This document shows, in pieces, positions 60,101 through 64,000 of a stretch of DNA of 64,000 nt. This stretch comes from Tubulanus polymorphus (taxonomy: Eukaryota > Nemertea > Palaeonemertea > Tubulaniformes > Tubulanidae): contig NC_134028.1 of assembly GCF_964204645.1 (NCBI RefSeq), positions 22,478,153-22,542,152 of the forward strand, written 5' to 3'. The notes under the pieces were generated by a model, which saw only the letters and a list, made by a program, of their open reading frames with translations, was not told where the DNA came from and did no database searches. Made by a program: the position numbers and the translations under genes. Every line of letters starts with the position of its first letter. The stretch's first letter is position 1.

Positions 60101-63009
60101 CGAAGTTATTCTAACCTCCTTTTTTAATTTTGAACTTTCTACTGTAGAACTGTATCAAGTCTACATCTAACATAAAGTCATATCAGGCATAAACTGAAAC
60201 TGTGAATTGTCAATTGAGAAGTCGGGATTGGTTAATCATTTCGATCAGACATTTTTGATACGTTCGTACAGATTTTTCTCAAGAAGAGCACAAGAGCGCC
60301 GTCGACGAGTTGCTTCAAAAAGGTGCGCCACGATACACGGGTTTCCACTAAAGATTTCGCCGTTCGCGTGTTTACCCCGATAATAACATACACGCGACGC
60401 ATCTTTCATCGCACCTCCGACTCGTCGCTGCATTTACCGAACACTTTATCGTTTAACTACCGTTTAATCGACGGCTGAAACGAATTGCCGCGGCTCGCAA
60501 TGTCAATCGAACGTGATCGCGAAGAAAGCCGAACCGATTCGGAGTAAACACTCGAGTTTACGCGCGTTCGAAGATGACAAACCGCCATCGCGCGTGGAGG
60601 AAATTTGTCTTTGCGCGACGCCTGAAAGAACTTGGAAGGTGCCGAAAATGAAAAACAAGCAGTTTGTTAAACGGTCCCAATTATCTGAGTACGTGTCCGT
60701 AATAGAACACTGCAATCAGTTAAACACACAGTGCAAGTGTGAGTTTCCTTTCAAAATGTTGAACTATGTATACGAGAGGGACAAAGAACGTAACAAACAA
60801 GAAAACTAAGAATCAAAGAAATGAATAGGAAAACAAGCTAATTGAGTTAAATTTTAGAGTGAGTCTTATAGGTGATAAGCAGTTTACGAGGCTTGAAACT
60901 TCTATGTATTTTTTCACAAACGACGATGGTCTCTGAAGAGAGTCTGTGAAACCTCGTGTCATTTGGCTTTCATTGTAATTCTTGATATTTAAATAAGCGC
61001 AGGGTTTTAATCTTGAAATTTTAAAATCTATTCGCTGTCTAGATCCGAGTGTGGCTATTCAACTATCTTTTTCGATTCGACAATAATCAGCTGAAAAATC
61101 TCGAATTTACACGATGTTTTCTGCATTTTAATCCAATCCTTAGAATCAGACGAGAATGGTAGTTTCCTCGAACCACACTGGGTAAAGCCGGGAAGTTTTT
61201 CCGATCAGTCACCACGAGTTATAGATATAAGCTGTAATACATAATATCTAAAACATCCGCTAAATAATATACGATATCGTAATCATTAATAAGACAAGGA
61301 TCTGTGTCAACGAATGTTTCAAAGCGTGAGTCAGGGCCGGTGTAGTGTATGATGGATGGGCGTAGAGCTGGATCACCAGGGCCTGTGAAATTCGATCCCG
61401 GATCCCGTAGAGAACAATATGATCATGCACAATATAAAGATAAACTTATAGGAAAAAACTCGTTGTCATTCCATTTCTCATCGACCGTAAGTCCAGATTT
61501 GTGTTCCTTTCGCGAGATTTTTAGATATTTTGATTTTAGCAATAATTTAAGATACGATAATTCTATTACTCTCCGACCTTTTCCATGGTACGTGAAGGGT
61601 AAAAAAGTGATTTTGTTTACAAATATTTACATATCGAGAGAAAAATAAAAAGATTTCGAAAACGTAATAAGGTTATTTACAATATATACAAATCCAGTGT
61701 ACTATTTACAGTTGACAGACTACAGGAGGGATCTATATGCATCTAAACCATCTTTAATGAATTGTGCTAAATTGAAAATTTGGAGTTTTTGATATGTTAA
61801 AGTTTCTAAATGTGTCTAAATTCGGAATGGTATTGCGAAGTTCGGTAAGAAGGGTAAAATCAAAGAGAAAATGTAATGCATCCCCAAAAAAACATTGCAG
61901 ATTGGGCACATTCTTTCATTTCTAGGTAGATGGAGATTAGAAATCTATGTACAGGTGAGATTTACAGCTGCACAAAAGCGCACCAGGCGGATCCTCGATC
62001 ACCACAGTAGGTTTCGCCGGCGGCGTTGTTCGTGAATTTGGGCTAGAGTATCCTTCAAAGGTGACACGCGTAACGTGCACGCTAAAAACCGAATCGCGGA
62101 AACGATAAAACCGATGATAGAGCGACAAAACGACACACATCAGCATCGGGGTGATCTTTGCTCGTAATGATTGTGTCAGCACCTTACAATTATTTACCCG
62201 GTCGGTGCGACCATTTACGGGTGGCTTTTAAGACGTTTATATTCACGCGATCGTCTGACGGTAGTGTACACATGCACAGGAACTGACGGTGACACGCTGC
62301 TAATATTGATGGAGATGATTTAACACTAACTATTACCAGCGCGTTGTGTGACGTGTATCTTTTTACTATACGTTGAACTCAACCAGAAACCGGTCGAGTG
62401 CTGGTTTTAGATTGAGATTGAGCGTATGGGCAAAGGCAACCAAGTCACAGTCTCAAAGACCGTGCTTCAAGGTAAATCGACAAATAATGACAACTAGCTT
62501 CACGATCGGTTTCCTAAATTTCCTAAAAGAGATTTCCTAGATTTCAACTTTTTCCGAAAAGAGTTCCAGGTGATACTTTCAACTTGGATAAGTTCTACTT
62601 AATAAGTTCGTTTCAAAGGTTTCGACTATGAAGGTTTAAAATGTTCACGAACTGTGGAGCTGGGTCTTGGATTGCAATGTTTTGTCTTCGGAATTGTTTT
62701 GTAAGGCTATGTGACGGTTTTTTTTAAACGTATGTGGATACAATATATTACCTTTGAGGCCGTCGGGAAAGTAGGTCTCGCGGGCCAGGTAGATCCAACC
62801 AGTGCTCGGTCTGATCGAGAACTGGCCCGTCATTTCCTGCATGGTCGACAGCCGTTGTATCTGCGGTATATACTCCAACTTGTACGTCACGTTTCCGACG
62901 TCGTCGCCATCTTGAACGGCGAACACTTTCAGGATGTTGCTGTTTTTCTGTAGATTCGGCGGAATTTTCACGTTGTAAACCGGTATCGGAAAATACAAGG
63001 CCAAACATA
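47773..63009 (-). CDS. RET: RET receptor tyrosine kinase ortholog, 20 coding exons, 5' end missing
   Basis: Joined exons (minus strand, descending): 63009-62752, 59959-59666, 59066-58756, 58429-58285, 58190-58078, 56053-55745, 55086-54810, 54453-54211, 53905-53672, 53268-52952, 52279-52132, 51774-51667, 51509-51277, 51047-50925, 49751-49681, 49075-49035, 48946-48850, 48620-48521, 48295-48205, 48116-47773. All introns are GT/AG and phases agree throughout, giving about 1284 residues against 1114 in human RET. Seen in order: four cadherin-like domains with a DINDNEP calcium motif, the RET cysteine-rich domain, one membrane helix, and a kinase with [22 protein letters not shown] and WMAPE. RET is a plasma-membrane receptor that in vertebrates is activated by GDNF-family ligands through GFR-alpha co-receptors; the ligand in this animal is unknown. 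All catalytic motifs are intact, so the kinase should be active. The initiator and signal peptide are not in the exons found. The kinase and cysteine-rich domain make the identity secure; single splice sites are less so. Confidence 0.95.
48205..48295 (-). CDS. RET: RET exon 20: start of the cytoplasmic tail, DYLDL docking site
   Basis: The acceptor is ttgaattttag|gattat and the donor AACAGCG|GTGAGT. It begins [22 protein letters not shown] is identical to the vertebrate site around Y1015, which binds PLC-gamma; the Asp that follows is the reported caspase site D1017 of human RET. The rest ([13 protein letters not shown]) is not conserved. Confidence 0.93.
48521..48620 (-). CDS. RET: RET exon 19: end of kinase domain
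   Basis: The acceptor is attttcgaaag|gtactc, with a poor pyrimidine tract, and the donor AACGTG|GTGAGT. Reading [20 protein letters not shown] then [14 protein letters not shown], it fits the conserved MV.CW...P..RP.F..L end of tyrosine kinases. The usual R-P is R-T-P here. The frame agrees with both neighbours. Confidence 0.92.
48850..48946 (-). CDS. RET: RET exon 18: kinase helices G region
   Basis: The acceptor is caatttacag|gagcca and the donor AAAATT|GTAAGT. Residues [20 protein letters not shown] then [12 protein letters not shown] match vertebrate [16 protein letters not shown]...LKTGHRMERP almost throughout. It ends in phase 2 inside a leucine codon. Confidence 0.95.
49035..49075 (-). 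CDS. RET: RET exon 17: kinase helix F micro-exon
   Basis: A 41-nt exon between tttttcacag|ctggtc and TTTAG|GTACGT. With the split valine codon from exon 16 it gives [14 protein letters not shown], the helix F sequence of tyrosine kinases (vertebrate VWSFGVLLWEIVTL). Its small size makes it easy for automatic gene finders to miss. Confidence 0.93.
49681..49751 (-). CDS. RET: RET exon 16: P+1 loop and APE motif
   Basis: The acceptor is aactttttttcag|ggtcga and the donor GACGT|GTAAGT; 71 nt. It reads [20 protein letters not shown] then KSDV. Vertebrate RET has WMAIE here; this copy has the common tyrosine-kinase form WMAPE. It contains the methionine of VKWMA, the residue mutated to threonine in human MEN2B. 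Confidence 0.94.
50650..50845. mobile_element. Fold-back element with tRNA-like inverted ends, copy 2 (short form), in RET intron 15
   Basis: The ends are CATCCTCC and GGAGGATG. The left arm is minus-oriented (GCAGGGATTCGAACCTGATG), the right arm plus-oriented (GTGCCGTCGCCGAGTG, then GTTCGACTCCCTGCC). The flanks are a perfect 9-bp direct duplication, GGATTAGAA (50641-50649 and 50846-50854), which fixes the ends of the unit. Most of the interior found in the other copies is deleted. The whole pair therefore moved as one unit and is not two independent SINE insertions. Confidence 0.82.
50925..51047 (-). CDS. RET: RET exon 15: catalytic loop, DFG and activation-loop tyrosines
   Basis: The acceptor is tcttttacag|cttgta. 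The exon encodes [20 protein letters not shown] then [20 protein letters not shown]. Catalytic Asp, the DFG motif and both activation-loop tyrosines (equivalent to human Y900 and Y905) are present. Two donors are possible: AGTAAG|GTACGA at 50925 keeps the frame with exon 16 and gives KKSKGR, as in vertebrate KRSQGR. An internal GTAAGG would break it, so I took 50925. Confidence 0.95.
51277..51509 (-). CDS. RET: RET exon 14: kinase hinge, kinase insert and helix E
   Basis: The acceptor is atttttccag|gtccat and the donor [32 protein letters not shown] is the hinge and helix D. A kinase insert follows ([20 protein letters not shown]), then [20 protein letters not shown], which is almost the vertebrate sequence. 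The gatekeeper position is the valine of LIVE, as in vertebrate RET. A stop soon after 51277 in the same frame agrees with a donor there. Confidence 0.94.
51583..51615 (-). repeat. Short single arm of the fold-back family, in RET intron 13
   Basis: CTCGACAGGGATTCGAACC, then AGATGGCATCGA, matches the fold-back arm. Only about 33 bp remain in this short intron (51510-51666). Confidence 0.45.
51667..51774 (-). CDS. RET: RET exon 13: kinase helix C region
   Basis: The acceptor is attgttgtag|gttgtg and the donor GACG|GTAGGT; 36 codons, phase 1 on both sides. It reads [20 protein letters not shown] then [12 protein letters not shown]. This matches vertebrate RET helix C, including the glutamate of LLSE that pairs with the catalytic lysine, and the HP.VIKL.GAC strand. 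Confidence 0.95.
52132..52279 (-). CDS. RET: RET exon 12: kinase N-lobe with glycine loop and catalytic lysine
   Basis: The acceptor is tttctag|actgat and the donor CTCAAGA|GTAAGC. Residues [20 protein letters not shown] then [14 protein letters not shown], ending IVAVKMLKS, are nearly identical to the vertebrate RET segment. They contain the GEGEFG ATP-binding loop and the VAVKM lysine. An open frame continues into the intron, but the sequence after MLKS is unrelated to kinases. Confidence 0.95.
52502..52632. mobile_element. Truncated copy of the 33638 MITE, in RET intron 11
   Basis: It begins AATAGGGAAGTTTCCAGTTT, then CCAGGCGCCATTTTGAGGTGG, and continues through ATTGTTGGAAAGATTTT and AAAACCTCTAGCGCGATTT. 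The interior is the reverse complement of the 33-kb copy, so the element is inserted in the opposite orientation. The second inverted repeat is missing. Confidence 0.65.
52952..53268 (-). CDS. RET: RET exon 11: last cysteine pair, transmembrane helix, juxtamembrane segment
   Basis: The acceptor is caactttcag|attatg and the donor [24 protein letters not shown] matches the vertebrate C-D-E-L-C-R-T-V-I just outside the membrane, the pair that includes the cysteine mutated in human MEN2A. A helix of about 23 hydrophobic residues follows ([19 protein letters not shown] and on to AYMI), then a basic stop-transfer (HRVRKAED). The cytoplasmic juxtamembrane part is longer and more His/Gln-rich ([14 protein letters not shown]) than in vertebrates. 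Confidence 0.93.
53353..53652. mobile_element. Fold-back element with tRNA-like inverted ends, copy 3, in RET intron 10
   Basis: The ends are CATCTTCC and GGAAGATG. The left arm has GCAGGGATTCGAACCTGATG and the right arm TTCGTACCGTTGCTGAG then GGTTCGAGTCCCTGCC. The interior (CCCGGGTTTTCCATTCAAAG...GGCAATCTGATTCGTGCGGC) matches copy 1 closely. GGCTAAAC on the left against GGCAAAAC on the right may be a decayed target duplication but is not decisive. Its right edge lies only about 20 bp from the exon 10 donor. Confidence 0.78.
53672..53905 (-). CDS. RET: RET exon 10: end of cysteine-rich domain plus Ser/Thr/Pro-rich linker
   Basis: The acceptor is atttcgcag|gtaaaa and the donor CTGAAAA|GTAAGT; 234 nt, phase 1 on both sides. 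Residues [20 protein letters not shown] supply six cysteines matching the C-x-C pairs at the end of the vertebrate domain. They are followed by about 50 residues rich in Ser, Thr and Pro ([19 protein letters not shown], then [14 protein letters not shown]) that vertebrate RET lacks. NSS and NGS are sequons. Confidence 0.88.
54211..54453 (-). CDS. RET: RET exon 9: cysteine-rich domain, main part
   Basis: The acceptor is cgattacag|aagtga. Residues [20 protein letters not shown], then [27 protein letters not shown] and KLCPQDC match the RET-specific cysteine-rich domain, where CPDG.CD.LE...CPQDC is diagnostic. Eleven cysteines are present. The donor is weak: I chose AAGG|GTTATG (end at 54211), but GCG|GTTGCC about 27 nt upstream is in the same phase and also possible. 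The uncertainty affects only about nine residues after QCGC. Confidence 0.92.
54810..55086 (-). CDS. RET: RET exon 8: cadherin-like domain 4
   Basis: The acceptor is atatctag|gtctac and the donor TTGTG|GTAGGA. It reads [20 protein letters not shown], then [20 protein letters not shown], then [20 protein letters not shown] and [19 protein letters not shown], ending at IENC. The elements ...[12 protein letters not shown] and LWVNVTDGT are typical cadherin strands F and G and align with vertebrate RET domain 4. NVT is a sequon. The final cysteine corresponds to the first cysteine entering the cysteine-rich domain. Confidence 0.9.
55266..55358. mobile_element. Hairpin element in RET intron 7 with TTGATGA...GAAA core (minus)
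   Basis: The arms AACGTTTCGGCTGTTGACTA, then ACAGCCA (left), and TGGCTGTTAGTCAACAGCCG, then AAACGTT (right), are near-perfect complements with a loop of about 8 nt. On the minus strand TTGATGA is followed by T, GGCTGTT/AACAGCC and GAAACGTTG. The first core base is T instead of C. Confidence 0.6.
55745..56053 (-). CDS. RET: RET exon 7: end of domain 3, proline-rich linker, start of cadherin-like domain 4
   Basis: The acceptor is aattttacag|gcaaaa and the donor TCAAGG|GTAAGA; the exon is 309 nt (103 codons), phase 0 at both ends. The start ([14 protein letters not shown]) aligns with the last strand of domain 3 and the end ([20 protein letters not shown]) with the first strand of domain 4. Between them are about 65 residues rich in Pro and Arg, with [15 protein letters not shown] and [14 protein letters not shown]. 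Vertebrate RET has almost nothing here. The exon could be skipped in some transcripts without breaking the frame. Confidence 0.82.
57131..57299. repeat. Tandem duplication of about 85 bp in RET intron 6
   Basis: The unit runs from TTTTTCATGARAGC through AAGTCGAGGTCACGAACRCA to CTCTGRCAGTTTCA and occurs twice with about ten differences. A nearby motif, TCTATTGGKTAGAAACCCA, is also repeated (56901 and 57088). Confidence 0.7.
57691..57757 (+). mobile_element. Hairpin element in RET intron 6 with CTGATGA...GAAA core
   Basis: GCCATCATCAGGCGTAC and GTACGCCTGATGATGGC form a perfect 17-bp inverted repeat with one spacer base. Then CTGATGA (57724-57730), T, GGCTAAC/GTTAGCC and GAAACGTC (from 57750). 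This is the cleanest copy of the core in the window. Confidence 0.6.
58078..58190 (-). CDS. RET: RET exon 6: cadherin-like domain 3, second part
   Basis: The acceptor is aaatttaag|atgttg, with a weak pyrimidine tract, and the donor is CGATTG|GTAGGT. Residues [20 protein letters not shown] then [18 protein letters not shown] correspond to the vertebrate RET segment N-G-S-F...DY.L.......L.VLVND. NGT and NDT are sequons. The first codon (AAT) is completed across the preceding intron, and this is the only frame without a stop. Confidence 0.87.
58285..58429 (-). CDS. RET: RET exon 5: cadherin-like domain 3, first part
   Basis: This exon is too short to stand out as an ORF. It lies between gcgtttcag|aatcgt and GTTGCAA|GTACGT. 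It reads [20 protein letters not shown], then [20 protein letters not shown], then TKNQFIVA. The strand pattern V.DRD..GN.NYTF matches the start of a cadherin repeat, and phases 0 and 1 fit the flanking exons. NYT is a sequon. Confidence 0.88.
58756..59066 (-). CDS. RET: RET exon 4: end of cadherin-like domain 2 and start of domain 3
   Basis: The acceptor is aatttcag|attatc and the donor is TTAAAG|GTAATC. It encodes an acidic stretch ([14 protein letters not shown]), then [19 protein letters not shown] and [20 protein letters not shown] is the canonical cadherin calcium-binding linker motif, at the position where vertebrate RET has a looser D-E-D-D version between domains 2 and 3. The exon enters in phase 1 and leaves in phase 0. 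The acidic insert (residues E/D at 11 of 14 positions around [14 protein letters not shown]) has no obvious vertebrate counterpart. Confidence 0.92.
59210..59486. mobile_element. Palindromic MITE with CATCCTCG ends, in RET intron 3
   Basis: The ends are CATCCTCGTTTGCCAGGG and CCCTGACAAACGAGGATG, and the inverted pairing extends inward (TTGCCCAAGATTTCTTGGGC against GCCCAAGAAATCATGGGCAA). The flanks GGATATGAC (59201-59209) and GGATATCAC (59487-59495) look like a 9-bp target duplication with one change. Terminal bases and duplication length match the fold-back family at 50650-50845. Confidence 0.72.
59553..59631 (+). mobile_element. tRNA-like SINE head, in RET intron 3
   Basis: AGGCAGGGGTTCGTGCAGTGG, then AAGGTCTCACGAAGCC and TAGGGTTCGAATCCCAGTCGG, form a tRNA-like head with a perfect B box. 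Exon 3 ends 35 bp downstream at 59666. Confidence 0.5.
59666..59959 (-). CDS. RET: RET exon 3: end of cadherin-like domain 1 and part of domain 2
   Basis: The acceptor is atttctag|gtactg and the donor is GCAG|GTAAGG. Residues include [42 protein letters not shown] and [13 protein letters not shown]. The pattern AC..., FCF......Y.I.ENGTF and CP...TTYSIL lines up with vertebrate RET cadherin-like domain 2, including paired cysteines. NLT and NGT are sequons. Phase 1 at both ends joins the exon to its neighbours. The minus-strand open frame continues into both introns, so splice boundaries rather than ORF ends define it. Confidence 0.9.
59960..62751 (-). other. RET intron 2 (2.8 kb)
   Basis: The largest complete RET intron in the window. 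It holds a fragment of the family G opening block at 61981-62010 (minus) and a piece of the 24-/44-kb repeat at 61005-61055. Open frames at 60503-60809 and 61349-61648 overlap no conserved sequence. The phase-1 exons on both sides join in frame without it. Confidence 0.7.
62752..63009 (-). CDS. RET: RET exon 2: first half of cadherin-like domain 1
   Basis: The acceptor is a T-rich tract ending in cag after position 63010; the donor reads AAAG|GTAATA. The exon opens with residues [13 protein letters not shown], which match the LGLYF...Y start of mature vertebrate RET, and ends near [17 protein letters not shown]. It contains an NVT glycosylation sequon. It starts with two bases of a split codon, so at least one upstream exon carrying the signal peptide must exist. 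That exon is not recognisable between 63010 and 64000. Exon numbers follow the vertebrate convention on that assumption. Confidence 0.88.
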
Positions 63010-63057
63010 CTGAAAAAAACAATAATGAAGCACATAAAAAATGAGTTACCCGCAGTG

Positions 63058-63775
63058 CTACTGTGGCAATCGAAGATTCCACGTATAGCGGGCGAGGATC
63101 CACCAGGTGTCGCTAGTAGATAGTCAGTTGTCGGGTCCAATATTTTACCTGTGAACAAATTTTCAAACCTTCATTTAGACAGAGCTGATAGAATATGCCC
63201 CGCTTGTAATGTAGAATCCCATTTTCTGTTTGACTGTACCTTACTTGATGAACCCCGCAAAAACTATTTGAATTTGAATACCTTTAATGCCCTTGATATT
63301 ATGCAAAACCCAATGGTCCAATTGGCTAAATTCTATAAAACCGGCTTAGATCCCTCCAATAGTTATATATATGTATTGTAAATAGTTAATGTATACATGT
63401 TTTGTTACTTTTTCATTCTCTAAATTCATATCACTTAAGTGTTGTTTGTAAATATTTGTATATACATATGTAATAGTTTTCCTCCATGTACCATGGAAAT
63501 GGTTGGAGTATGAATAAAATCGTAATCGTAATCGTCCGCGTTCGATTTCTTCTACATAGCAAATATCTCCAAATTAACTTTTCTCTTAAACGAATAAATT
63601 ATTCAAGATGACGTTACCGATATCCGAGTAGAAGAATGAAAGTAGAATTGTATATTTGGTGGTGCTGTGATAATGTATGGATTCGGGAGTCTAAAAATCC
63701 AGTTCAAAGTTGATTGAACATAGACTAATTTCGGCAACGGGCGACCTACTTCTCGTCACGCCATCTGGTGAGAGC
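63058..63775 (+). mobile_element. Family G repeat split by a LINE insertion, in RET intron 1
   Basis: The first part (63058-63135: CTGTGGCAATCGAAGATTCC to GTCGCTAGTAGATAGTCAG) and the second (about 63535-63775: TTAAACGAATAAATTATTCA, TATATTTGGTGGTGCTGTGA, ATGGATTCGGGAGTC, GCCATCTGGTG) correspond to the continuous repeat at 12785-13085. The LINE fragment at 63140-63535 lies exactly between them. Confidence 0.6.
63140..63535 (+). mobile_element. 3' fragment of a non-LTR retrotransposon (LINE)
   Basis: An open frame from 63151 to 63381 encodes a segment with RICPACNVESHFLFDCTLLD. The C-x2-C...H-F-L-F-x-C pattern is the zinc-knuckle-like C-terminus of the reverse transcriptase ORF in CR1/L2/Jockey-type elements. 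An A/T-rich 3' UTR follows, ending in AATAAAATCG and a short TCGTAA repeat, as CR1-like elements often end. It is severely 5'-truncated. It lies in RET intron 1, opposite to RET, inside another repeat (see 63058-63775). Confidence 0.7.
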
Positions 63776-64000
63776 TGGTTTTACAATATTTACGAGTCAT
63801 CAAAATCGAAGTTTATGTCGTGTAACTTTTGCCGAAATGAAATCGCGTAAAATTACTTCATCAGCGCAAAAGTCATCATAATCGAGCCATAAAGTCAATA
63901 GATTCATCCGCACAAATCCATCGTCGAATCCAATCCAATCGAATACACACGCCATCTCTGATTCAATTATCCGTATATGCGATATTAATTGGATACGCTC

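Noticed and set aside
63148-63160. CAG|GTAAAA as the donor of RET exon 1
   Set aside because: The upstream sequence is LINE in the opposite orientation and offers no signal peptide.

Overview
The window looks like nuclear DNA from an animal. Coding sequence is cut into short exons with GT/AG junctions, and much of the rest is decayed mobile DNA, tRNA-like short repeats and long microsatellites. I see no bacterial-style gene packing. The only gene I can build with confidence is an ortholog of the receptor tyrosine kinase RET, and its divergence from vertebrate RET suggests a marine invertebrate, probably a lophotrochozoan such as a mollusc or annelid. The phylum is a guess.

RET runs on the minus strand from 63009 down to a TGA stop at 47773-47775. 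I placed 20 coding exons by hand. The reading phase is consistent at every junction, giving about 1284 residues. In order they encode four cadherin-like domains (62752-54810), the RET cysteine-rich domain (54453-53672), a transmembrane helix (53268-52952), a complete tyrosine kinase domain (52279-48521) and a cytoplasmic tail (48295-47773). The signal-peptide exon was not found and probably lies beyond 64000. Compared with vertebrate RET there are two extra extracellular linkers: a proline-rich one between cadherin-like domains 3 and 4, and a Ser/Thr/Pro-rich one between the cysteine-rich domain and the membrane. The tail is also different.

The first 47.7 kb contain no gene I can support. They hold a solo-LTR candidate (11069-11694), two hAT-like elements with 5-bp target duplications (7172-7426 and 25436-25692), a LINE remnant (22555-23025), many palindromic MITEs, minisatellites, a long (TA)n tract (29250-29575) and a long (GGGAGA)n tract (36847-36971).

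The least ordinary material is non-coding. One family of fold-back elements (18103-18436, 50650-50845, 53353-53652) has terminal inverted repeats that are themselves tRNA-like, with a B box in each arm. It shares its CATCCTC...GAGGATG ends, and apparently a 9-bp target duplication, with a second palindromic family at 59210-59486. A second set of hairpin elements of about 100 bp carries a CTGAWGA-stem-GAAA arrangement that resembles a hammerhead ribozyme core with one extra base. Several of these repeats sit in RET introns, and intron 1 contains a LINE fragment nested inside another repeat.
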